From NCBI GenBank assembly GCA_028687545.1, contig JAQTZZ010000002.1, positions 62,001 to 126,000 of the forward strand: a DNA stretch of 64,000 bases. Reading direction: 5' to 3'. The stretch comes from Candidatus Wallbacteria bacterium. GTDB lineage: Bacteria; Muiribacteriota; JAQTZZ01. Of this stretch, positions 17,897 through 25,300 are shown piece by piece; positions within the stretch are counted from its first letter, which is position 1, and each line of letters begins with the position of its first letter. The notes below the pieces were generated by a model. The model had not been told where the DNA came from and searched no databases. It saw only the letters and a list, made by a program, of their open reading frames with translations. The translations under genes were made by a program, and so were the position numbers.

Positions 17897-20800
17897 CTAT
17901 GGCGCCCTGTAACCGTAATTCAGTTTACCCGCGTTCTCCATGTAAAACCAGTATCCCATCAAAGGGTCGAGGTTTTTCAGAGTGGAAAAAGTGAGCGCTG
18001 AATTATTCATGAAAGTGCGGAAACCTTCATTCCCTCCGTCAGCTGTATCCCGATAAAATCCCATGATGTATCTGCTTTTTCCGGAAATCGGATTCTGATT
18101 GAAGACGCAGTCGATCACAGTATTTGTCTGCAGTTCGACAGTAGGCAGGCTGTTTGAAGCTGAGAGCCAGTAGCCGATCAGATTCCAGCCTGTGCCGAGC
18201 TGCAATTCCACTGTCTCTGAAATTGCAGTGCCGTCTGCGGTCAGGCTGCAGTCTGAAGTCGCGTACACCCAGTAGCCATGATAACCATCCAGGGTGATGA
18301 GAGTGGAAAAATCCCGCAAGCCTTCGATGTTCATGTAAGTCCTGAATCCTTCATTGCCCTGGTCCGGCGGATTCCGGAAAAAAGCCATCACATATTTCAT
18401 CTGAGCTGTCTGATCAAAGATCACCTCGATCGAAGCTCTGCAGGGAGTAAGGCCGAGGGAAATCAGATTCCAGCCGTTTCTGATGGAAAACTGCCTGCTC
18501 ATGATCCCGCCTGTAAAAACCGTAGAGACCGCAAGTTCTGCAGTGACAGAAGCGTCGTGCCCGTTAAATGCAGCACAGAGCGTAGTTTCCCCGCTCCAGG
18601 CCGGAGCTGTGAAAATGCCGGATTCCAGTGTTCCAGTGCCGGTCAGGATGCTCCAGGTGGGGATGATTTCTGCAGTGCTCCCATTGCTGAAGCCTGCCAC
18701 AGCCAAGATGTTTTTAAGAGAATATTCAGTATATTCATTTAAAGTCAGCTCTGCCGGGGTCAGCTGCATAGAGACAGGCACGAGCGATGAAAGAGCAGTC
18801 AGGCTGAGTTCAGCGGTCGCAGTAAATGAACCTTCTGAATAAGAGCAGAGAAGCACTGCGCTCCCGCCAAGCTGCGGAGCAGTGTAAACGGCCCCATTCA
18901 CGCTGCCGTCTCCACTTTTTCTGGTCCAGGTCCCTGTCACTGCCGCGGTCGAACTGTCCGTATAATGGGCATTGACTGTGATCCCGCCAAGGTCAAAAGT
19001 CGCGGTTTCCACAGTGATCTGGGTCGCAGAAAGTGTGACCGCAGTAAGATGCTTCAGTGCCACTACTGTGAGTTCCGCTGTTTTGGTCAGCGAGGATTCG
19101 GTGTAAGAGCAGACCAGCATGCTCGTGCCTGGAGAGGAAGGAGTGTAAGCGCCGCCTGTGACTGCATTGCCGTCGCTTTTTTTAGTCCAGGAAACACTGG
19201 TGACTTTGGCGGTGGAACTGTCTGAATAATGGGCTGTCACTTCAATGCTGCTAAGATTGCAGGATAATTCGATGGTCACTGAAGCTGGATTGAGAGTGAT
19301 CGAAGAGAGCTGTTTCCCCTGAGCAGCAGCAATGCTGAAATCAGCGGTTTTCGTGTATCCGCTTGCTGCTTCCTTGTAGGAACAGGTGAGCAGAGCGGTT
19401 TCAGTGGTGGCTGCGGCAGTATAAGTGCTGCCGGAGAGCCTTCCGCTGCCGGATTTGATGCTCCAGGTTCCAGTCACACTGGCTGTGGTAGTGTCTGAAT
19501 ATCTGGCTGTCACTGTGACTAAGCCTAGACTATAGGATGCACCGGCATTTACACTGGCACTGGCTGGATTCAGAGTGATCCGCGCTATGGCTTTGGGACC
19601 GCTGTAATTGTTGGTGAAATTGATGCTTGAACCGCTCGTCTGGATGGAACTGAGCGAGACGTATGATGTGAGGGCGTAGAATGAAGAGCTGTTGGCACCG
19701 GAGCTGGGCAGCGTAGTGTTGAAAACTGTTTTATTGAGGCTGCCTGGGAATGCGTCGGCTGCAGTGCCTTCGTCCCCGCCCATTCCAAGGTGGCTTCCGC
19801 TGGTCCAGTCAGCTTCCACGACAGAGACGCCGTAATGGCTTGAGTTGTTATTGATCCCGCTCTCCCACTGCGTTGTCAGGATCTGCTCGTCCACATGCCA
19901 GACAAGCGCTCCGCTTCCAGGGATGCCTGAGTCGAAACCTGTCAGCTGCCTGTTTTCCAGCAGGAAATATTCAGTTCCATTGATCGCTGCCCTGATCACA
20001 GGATCTGTCGTTGATTCGATCGGAGTCAGCGAGAAATTCCCGGCATAAGCGCTGATGTCTGTCAGGTCGCACCAGCCCAGGAAATACCTGCACCAGGCGC
20101 TGAGATAGGCCGGACTGCTGCCGTCATTGGTACTTATTCCGTTCCAGGATCCTCCGTCCATCAGGCACCATCTGCCGACAACTGAATTTCCGTTGGCTGT
20201 GTCATACAGGTCAGGCAGGCCCAGGTCATGCCCGAATTCATGGCAGAGGATTCCGACCGGAGAGCTTTGCGCCTGCATGGTGTAATTCTGGGCTTTGAAA
20301 CCCGTAGAAATTATCTCCCCATGCGGCCCGCTTGGATTCTGGATTTCCCAGCGGTTGGACCAGATGTCGCCGGCATTCCTGGTGGCTTCCTGGGCATTGC
20401 CTGAATGCACGACCATCAGATGGTCCAGTATCCCGTCATTGTTTTTATCCAGCAGACTTTGATTGAAGCTGTAACTTTGTGCCTTGAGTTTATCGATAGC
20501 CTCTCTGGCCAGTTCATAGATATTGCCGTTATAATCGTCGGTATTGCTGACGCTGTCCGCAGCATACCAGTCATACGTGTGGGATGAAGTAACTATCGGA
20601 GCGTTCACAAATGTGACCTGCAGCTTGCCGTGAGAAACAGCTTCATAGTAAGCCACAAACCTGGTTTCTTTCTGATTCAGATCCTGGTTGATTGTATCTG
20701 TCATAGGTTTGTCCGTAAATCCGAAAGGCACCACCAGGATCACGCATTCGCCTGTCTGCGGGTCCTGGGATGTGAAGGCTCCCATTTTCGGGGCATGGTC

Positions 20801-20944
20801 AGGAATTCTCAGCGGCGCACGCCTGGAGCTCAATTCACTGTGGTAGAATTCTGGGTAAACGTCAGGTTTGGGTGGAGCAGGCAGAATATCGGCAAAAATC
20901 AAGACGGAAAATTCAAGCAGGAACAGGATTAGCAGGAATCTCAT
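17897..20944 (-). CDS. Secreted M6-family-like metalloprotease with Big domains and GWNLISLG C-terminus
   Basis: 1015 residues. Signal peptide MRFLLILFLLEFSVLIFA. Residues ~65-450 form an M6 (immune inhibitor A-like) peptidase: VILVVPFGFTD, a Ca-site-like DKNNDGILDHLMVVHSG, the zinc motif HEFGHDLGLPD at 235-245 (HExxHxxGxxD, two His plus Asp ligands and the catalytic Glu), and the downstream GRWCLMDGGSWNG loop expected for this clan. Then come four Big-like Ig domains (~455-790, each starting like ITLNPASVTIELS), and the double module GWNLISLGL ... EGFRTYMN ... HGYWVYAT / GWNLIGYW ... EGFRTFMN ... MGYWFYME at the C-terminus. It should be an extracellular endopeptidase held at the surface or released. 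A TATAAT box lies 27 nt before the start. Confidence 0.9.
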   Translation of the reverse strand: MRFLLILFLLEFSVLIFADILPAPPKPDVYPEFYHSELSSRRAPLRIPDHAPKMGAFTSQDPQTGECVILVVPFGFTDKPMTDTINQDLNQKETRFVAYYEAVSHGKLQVTFVNAPIVTSSHTYDWYAADSVSNTDDYNGNIYELAREAIDKLKAQSYSFNQSLLDKNNDGILDHLMVVHSGNAQEATRNAGDIWSNRWEIQNPSGPHGEIISTGFKAQNYTMQAQSSPVGILCHEFGHDLGLPDLYDTANGNSVVGRWCLMDGGSWNGISTNDGSSPAYLSAWCRYFLGWCDLTDISAYAGNFSLTPIESTTDPVIRAAINGTEYFLLENRQLTGFDSGIPGSGALVWHVDEQILTTQWESGINNNSSHYGVSVVEADWTSGSHLGMGGDEGTAADAFPGSLNKTVFNTTLPSSGANSSSFYALTSYVSLSSIQTSGSSINFTNNYSGPKAIARITLNPASASVNAGASYSLGLVTVTARYSDTTTASVTGTWSIKSGSGRLSGSTYTAAATTETALLTCSYKEAASGYTKTADFSIAAAQGKQLSSITLNPASVTIELSCNLSSIEVTAHYSDSSTAKVTSVSWTKKSDGNAVTGGAYTPSSPGTSMLVCSYTESSLTKTAELTVVALKHLTAVTLSATQITVETATFDLGGITVNAHYTDSSTAAVTGTWTRKSGDGSVNGAVYTAPQLGGSAVLLCSYSEGSFTATAELSLTALSSLVPVSMQLTPAELTLNEYTEYSLKNILAVAGFSNGSTAEIIPTWSILTGTGTLESGIFTAPAWSGETTLCAAFNGHDASVTAELAVSTVFTGGIMSRQFSIRNGWNLISLGLTPCRASIEVIFDQTAQMKYVMAFFRNPPDQGNEGFRTYMNIEGLRDFSTLITLDGYHGYWVYATSDCSLTADGTAISETVELQLGTGWNLIGYWLSASNSLPTVELQTNTVIDCVFNQNPISGKSRYIMGFYRDTADGGNEGFRTFMNNSALTFSTLKNLDPLMGYWFYMENAGKLNYGYRAP

Positions 20945-20970
20945 TTGAACAGCTCCGAATTTTTTTAGTA

Positions 20971-20976
20971 ATTATA
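20971..20976 (-). promoter_or_regulatory. -10 box upstream of the M6 protease gene
   Basis: On the minus strand TATAAT (20976-20971) lies 27 nt before the ATG at 20944, which has GGAG as its ribosome site. The -35 region is T-rich and weak. It abuts the T-run of the terminator at 20986-21022, the same terminator-then-promoter layout seen at 7293-7389. Confidence 0.45.
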
Positions 20977-20985
20977 ACTAAATTC

Positions 20986-21022
20986 AGTTAAAAGAAAAAG
21001 GGACTGTCTTTTGGACAGCCCC
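20986..21022 (-). terminator. Intrinsic terminator of the 753-residue lipoprotein gene
   Basis: The minus-strand RNA has arms GGGGCTGTC (21022-21014) and GACAGTCCC (21008-21000), nine pairs with one G-U, a 5-nt loop, then TTTTTCTTTT. It lies 22 nt after the stop of the gene at 21045-23306. Confidence 0.85.
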
Positions 21023-21044
21023 TTTTGACTTGCGATTCAGGAGA

Positions 21045-23306
21045 TCAGTATGTGAATGTCACTGTCTCGGGCAGCGGCTGCGTGGAGCCGTTGAATACAA
21101 CTGAAGATGCAGGTGAAGTGCAGAGATGACCGGCAATGTAGAACTTGATGGGAGTGGTCTTCACTCCGCCGTTGCCAGTTCCGGCCGGGTCTTCTGTCAG
21201 CACGTTGAAAAGAGGTACTGCACCGGCTGCAGTGATCGTGGTCCTGCCGCAGAGCAGGGCTGAGGATCCGGCTGCAACGCTCAATGCATAAACCCTGTTT
21301 CCAGCTGCGCCGCTGCTGCCTGTGGTTGACAGGAACTGCTGGGTGCTGTTGTTGGAAGACTGGATTGCATTGGGTTTCGCTGTGGCGCTGGCTGCGGCTG
21401 AGGATTCGGTCGCATTGATCACGAAAGCGGAATAGTAATATGTAGTTCCGCCGGTGAGGCCTGTTTCAGCGGTAAAGCCATACCAGAGATTGGCATCGAC
21501 TTCCCTGGACCAGACAAAGGTGCCGGCAGTTGCGCTGGCGGGTGCGGAAGTGGTTGATCTTCTGACCATCAGCTGGGTGCCGCCATTGAGGTCTGTCGGG
21601 GTCTTGCAGTACAGGTCGATTTCAACGGAATCCCAGGGCAGGGCCACAAAGGTGGACACTGCGTTCGGTCCGGCTGTGATGCCGACTGTGACTGTTGCAG
21701 TCTGGCCGCCATAGGTTGCGGTCAGCACTGCGTCACCGATTGTGGTCCAGGTATAGGTGGAGCCGCTGACTGTACCAACACCTGAGGTCTTGGTCCAGGT
21801 CGGGGTGACTGAGGCTGAGGAATCATCTGTGTAGAGTCCGAACACCATTACATTGCTCAGATCGTAACCTGTGGTGCCATTAGCAAGCTTCAGGCTGAGG
21901 GTCTGGAACATCTGCTCGATCATGATGCTGGAGAGATTCTTTTGCACATATTTGATTGATCCGCAGATTGTGTTGTATTTGGCTGTGGAATACATGTTGC
22001 TTCCGAAGACCACGTTGTAGGTATAGGTAGCATTGTTTGTGATCTTGCCATTGATGGTGTTGAACAGCGCGGCAGCCATGGTGGAACTCAGATTCAGGCT
22101 CACTGTGTGGCTGCTGACTGTAAAGAGGTTCGAGCTAACATTGGTATAAGTGCTGGAACCGGTGGCACCGTCATTCTTATAGCTGATCGTGACTTTTGCG
22201 TTATCAGGCACTGTGAAAGCATTGGTGGTGTGATTGTAACTGAGTGTGGAAAGTTCGACAGTCGCCCTGTTGGTGGCAGTGTAAAGCACGACTGTGAGCG
22301 AGGTCGAGAAGTCCTTGGTATTGCCTGTGGTATTGAGAGTGGCATTGAAGACAGGGGTGACATCAGATGCACTGTGCGGAATGTCGAAGGTCGGCAAGCC
22401 TGTAGCTGTGACTATGCCACTGCTCGGTGCACCCATGTTGATTGAAGTGCTGTTGATGGCTGTGACTGTGAGGTGCGGATACAGGTCTGAGTCTGTAATC
22501 ACAGCTGTGTTGCCGGTCAGGGTAGTGGAGGCTGTAGTCGTTTCTAGTGTGGCATTGCTGGTGATTGTAGCCATGGTAAAAGTCGAGGTAGGAATGGCGA
22601 TCTTGGCTACTTCGTCCATCAGAGTCGGCTTGACCATGTTGGCCAATGTGCAGAGGTTGCCAAGGCCTGTAGCTGTGTTGGCTGATGCAGCGCAGTCCAG
22701 GTTGGAGTCTGCAAAGCCGAGACGGGCAGCCACAGTGGCCTGGGCCTGTGAAACAACCGCTTCTGTAATAGTGGTGGCATTGAAGTTCGAACCTTCCAGT
22801 TTGGTGGCGATTGCGCTGATCATTCCGTCGACAGTGGTGCAAGTGCTTAAATCAGCTCCTGTCATGCCTGCGCCTGTGTTCAGAAGAGCCATGGATGCGA
22901 TTGTGGTGGCAGGGGTCATGGACATGTCCTGGCCGTCCTTGACGTCAGGCTGCACGTTCAGCATCATCTTGTCTATGCCGAGGAGTTTGTACTTGATAAA
23001 GTAAACATGGGGCAGATTGTCATAATCAATGGAAGATATGACTCTCACAGTATAACGGCCGGTTGTGGTATCTGTGAAAGTGGGGAGTCCGGACGCGATG
23101 TTCTGCTTATGGCCGTTCTTGTCCTGCACATAGCAGTAGAACCCGGTGACATCGGCTGAGGTAAGGTATGAGTTGTTGGCAATTCCCTTCAGGATCTTGG
23201 TGGCAATGCCGCCTTCGTCGCCGCCGCTGCCGAAGCAGCCGGTCATAGTCAAAAAGGCTGCTACGATGCCTGTGATTACAAACAGACTTACTAATTTCTT
23301 GTTCAC
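21045..23306 (-). CDS. Lipoprotein with Big-like and FN3-like domains, function unknown
   Basis: 753 residues. The start is GTG (23306) after TAGGAGG. The N-terminus MNKKLVSLFVITGIVAAF ends in a lipobox, MTGC, so it should be acylated and anchored in a membrane. Residues ~35-260 are alpha/beta with many Ala/Thr (TTIASMALLNTGAGMTGADL). Residues ~265-470 are Thr/Ser-rich beta. Residues ~485-565 form a Big-like Ig domain (GYDLSNVMVFGLYTDDSSA ... TWTKTSGVGTVSGSTYTW). Residues ~570-665 resemble FN3 (STTSAPASATAGTFVWSREV ... GGTTYYYSAFVIN). Codon use and composition fit its neighbours. It is transcribed alone from the promoter at 23435-23463 with a ~120-nt leader. No family was recognised; it may be a surface-exposed structural lipoprotein. 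Confidence 0.8.
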   Translation of the reverse strand: MNKKLVSLFVITGIVAAFLTMTGCFGSGGDEGGIATKILKGIANNSYLTSADVTGFYCYVQDKNGHKQNIASGLPTFTDTTTGRYTVRVISSIDYDNLPHVYFIKYKLLGIDKMMLNVQPDVKDGQDMSMTPATTIASMALLNTGAGMTGADLSTCTTVDGMISAIATKLEGSNFNATTITEAVVSQAQATVAARLGFADSNLDCAASANTATGLGNLCTLANMVKPTLMDEVAKIAIPTSTFTMATITSNATLETTTASTTLTGNTAVITDSDLYPHLTVTAINSTSINMGAPSSGIVTATGLPTFDIPHSASDVTPVFNATLNTTGNTKDFSTSLTVVLYTATNRATVELSTLSYNHTTNAFTVPDNAKVTISYKNDGATGSSTYTNVSSNLFTVSSHTVSLNLSSTMAAALFNTINGKITNNATYTYNVVFGSNMYSTAKYNTICGSIKYVQKNLSSIMIEQMFQTLSLKLANGTTGYDLSNVMVFGLYTDDSSASVTPTWTKTSGVGTVSGSTYTWTTIGDAVLTATYGGQTATVTVGITAGPNAVSTFVALPWDSVEIDLYCKTPTDLNGGTQLMVRRSTTSAPASATAGTFVWSREVDANLWYGFTAETGLTGGTTYYYSAFVINATESSAAASATAKPNAIQSSNNSTQQFLSTTGSSGAAGNRVYALSVAAGSSALLCGRTTITAAGAVPLFNVLTEDPAGTGNGGVKTTPIKFYIAGHLCTSPASSVVFNGSTQPLPETVTFTY

Positions 23307-23428
23307 TCGTTTCCTCCTAAAAATCTTTGGTTGGGATTTCTCCCTGGTTTCCGTAAAATTCCTCTAGTGATCTACGCCATCACCTCCTCTGATTAATCAA
23401 CTTTATCCTTAAATACTATTTGGGTTTG
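23307..23428 (-). promoter_or_regulatory. Long 5' leader with an internal perfect Shine-Dalgarno-like site
   Basis: This leader of the 753-residue lipoprotein gene contains GGAGGTGAT (minus strand, 23387-23379), which is fully complementary to the usual 16S 3' end, yet it lies ~75 nt upstream of the real start. It overlaps the mini-ORF ATG GCG TAG (23380-23372) and one arm of a small hairpin (ATCAC/GTGAT). It may be a standby ribosome site, a leader-peptide site or chance. It does not match a riboswitch class I know. Confidence 0.35.
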
Positions 23429-23434
23429 TGCCTT

Positions 23435-23463
23435 ATTTTAGTATTCCAGTCTGTGCCTGTCAA
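23435..23463 (-). promoter_or_regulatory. Sigma70-type promoter of the 753-residue lipoprotein gene
   Basis: On the minus strand the -35 is a perfect TTGACA (23463-23458), the spacer is 17 nt, and the -10 is TAAAAT (23440-23435). The rest of the 364-nt gap 23307-23670 holds the leader, an 8-bp tandem repeat and no convincing gene. Confidence 0.8.
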
Positions 23464-23552
23464 AGATTTTTTTTACCGGAAACCGTGGGGAATTTTGGAT
23501 TCGCAGGGGCACAGCGTACTTTGTCCTTATTTCAAGCCGTTTGAGGTTTACA

Positions 23553-23584
23553 TGTTGGTATATTGGTATATTGGTATGTTGGTA
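23553..23584. repeat. Four tandem copies of an 8-bp unit
   Basis: The unit TRTTGGTA occurs four times in a row (TGTTGGTA, TATTGGTA, TATTGGTA, TGTTGGTA). It is intergenic, downstream of the phosphoesterase gene. Such short perfect repeats can vary in copy number by slippage. A related TGTTGGT recurs near 23664. Confidence 0.7.
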
Positions 23585-23670
23585 AGATTCTGTAACGGAA
23601 ATTTCACTGCGTTCAATTTCCTAACAGACTCTATACCCGAGGTTCGAAGAACCGAGTGGGATATGTTGGT

Positions 23671-25200
23671 CTAGCGGCCATACTCCTCATGTACCGCCTT
23701 CTTCACTACCAGCCTGTAGTCCTTTACATAGCGCAAATGACCATTTTGATTAAAATACTTCAATATCAACTCTTTCATACCGGTTTCCACCTTGAGGAAA
23801 GGATAGCTTTCAAAGAAAGAGGAATATTTATGAGCAAGCCCGCCCTTGATCAGAAAACTGGTGGTGACAATTGAGTAGAAGCTCTCGGCCATCAGCGGGT
23901 TCCCGTCGATGAAAATTGCGATCCTCTCTGCTGAGCAGCTTGTATAAGGTTCCTTTCTAAGGCAGGCCGGGCTTTCCATTTTCTGGCAGAGGTCGCAGAG
24001 AACCGCGGGGTCGCCGGTAGAGCATTTGATTGAAATTGACTGAGGGGCTGCTTTTTCCAGCCGCTCCAGATTCTGGAAAACCCTGCGGCAGATGGGATCG
24101 TCAGTGTATTCGATCCTGACACCGGAAAAGTAGCAGAAAAAATAGGGGTCTTCCACGAAGTTGGAGATCATTTTGGAAAACAGCCGGAAGATCTCGTCGC
24201 CCGGGAGAGTGCCTGAATAAAGCTCATTGTCCCAGTAAATGATTTTTTCCAGCAGCTCGCGCGTGACTGTTCCCCTGCCCAGGATCGGGTTGATGCAGGA
24301 GGCATTCAGGAACACGATGTCTGCAGCGAGAGAAAACCTGATCAGGTCTGCCACGAAATCCCCGAACGCAGTCTCGCCTGAATATTTTTCAGTGATGAAA
24401 TCGCTGAGGGATTCACCGAGCACTTCAGTAACTCCTTCGATGCCCAGGCGGATTTTCTCCTGCCCAAGCTTTTCCCTGAACACCAGATCAGGCACCTGAG
24501 CGCTCAGTTCGATCAATCCGTGCTTTCTGGCTGCGGCTTTACCGCTCCCGTTGATCTCCAGTTCCACGCATCCCAGATATTTTCCTTCTCCGCCTGAATG
24601 ACAGATCATGGTATGGCCTGAATAATAATCATCTTTGATCACCGTATGAGTATGCCCGCCGAGGATCAGGTCAATTTCAGGATGTGCTTCAGCGACCTGC
24701 TGGTCAGCCGGGAAACCGAGGTGCGAGAGCAGGACTAGAAAATCAGACTCAGCCTTCAGTTTTGGAAGATTGGCTGTCAGTGTTGCTTCAGGGTCTGAAA
24801 ATGTATATTCAGGGTATTCAGGCTGGCCGCTGAGAATGCCTGGAAAACAGACTCCCAGCACCGCGATTCTGAATCCGTTCAGATTGAAAATCCTGGATAC
24901 TGCACCGCCGTCATAGCCGATCGAGAGGTTGGAATTGAAAATGGTAAAATGCGCTTCCCTGAGCGATCCAGGAAGAGAGGCAGGCGCAATGTCCAGCTCA
25001 TGGTTTCCAAGCACCATGGCGTCGTAGTTCAATAGATTCATCGAGATGATCGAATCAAGGCCCTGATTTTGGGTGGAAACGGAATCTCCGGCATCCAGCA
25101 GCAGGAATTTCTCCCGCTCTGATTTCAATACAGAAGCGATGTATGCAAAGGAGCCGACATTCCAATGCAGATCGCCTGTGTAGTAGATTTTAAGCTTCAT
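23671..25200 (-). CDS. 5'-nucleotidase / 2',3'-cyclic phosphodiesterase family metallophosphoesterase, cytoplasmic form
   Basis: 509 residues. The N-terminal two-metal phosphoesterase domain (~1-215) has all usual motifs: GDLH (9-12, GDxH), GDS (38-40), GNHE (65-68), SHLG (159-162) and GGHTH (181-185). Residues ~255-480 form the 5'-nucleotidase C-terminal substrate-binding domain (SGETAFGDFVADLIRFSL, DIVFLNASCINP). Family members (UshA, YfkN, CpdB) hydrolyse nucleotides, UDP-sugars or cyclic nucleotides and are normally exported. This one starts directly at MKLKIYYTGDLHWN with no signal peptide, so it probably acts in the cytoplasm, or the export signal was lost. It stands alone between a terminator and the lipoprotein promoter region. 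Substrate cannot be told from sequence. Confidence 0.88.
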   Translation of the reverse strand: MKLKIYYTGDLHWNVGSFAYIASVLKSEREKFLLLDAGDSVSTQNQGLDSIISMNLLNYDAMVLGNHELDIAPASLPGSLREAHFTIFNSNLSIGYDGGAVSRIFNLNGFRIAVLGVCFPGILSGQPEYPEYTFSDPEATLTANLPKLKAESDFLVLLSHLGFPADQQVAEAHPEIDLILGGHTHTVIKDDYYSGHTMICHSGGEGKYLGCVELEINGSGKAAARKHGLIELSAQVPDLVFREKLGQEKIRLGIEGVTEVLGESLSDFITEKYSGETAFGDFVADLIRFSLAADIVFLNASCINPILGRGTVTRELLEKIIYWDNELYSGTLPGDEIFRLFSKMISNFVEDPYFFCYFSGVRIEYTDDPICRRVFQNLERLEKAAPQSISIKCSTGDPAVLCDLCQKMESPACLRKEPYTSCSAERIAIFIDGNPLMAESFYSIVTTSFLIKGGLAHKYSSFFESYPFLKVETGMKELILKYFNQNGHLRYVKDYRLVVKKAVHEEYGR

Positions 25201-25266
25201 TTCATTAGATTCTTCAAGCCTACAAACTTCAATCCACCAATTCAGTTTCTATTGTATGGTTTCCAC

Positions 25267-25293
25267 AAAAAAAGGGCACGGTTTCCCGTGCCC
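25267..25293 (-). terminator. Intrinsic terminator of giant gene, copy A
   Basis: The minus-strand RNA has arms GGGCACGG (25293-25286) and CCGTGCCC (25281-25274), a 4-nt loop, then seven T (25273-25267). It is 8 nt after the stop at 25301. The same hairpin is present after copy B at 36493-36512. Confidence 0.88.
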
Positions 25294-25300
25294 TTTTGGT

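Noticed and set aside
23481-23520. Possible REP-like half-site (GGGGCACAGCGTACTTTGTCC)
   Set aside because: The two halves pair poorly, so it is not supported as a repeat from this window alone.
23420-23674. 84-codon frame in the gap before the phosphoesterase gene
   Set aside because: It runs across the lipoprotein promoter and the 8-bp tandem repeat, and its product (YWYIGML) mirrors the repeat. No ribosome site was seen.
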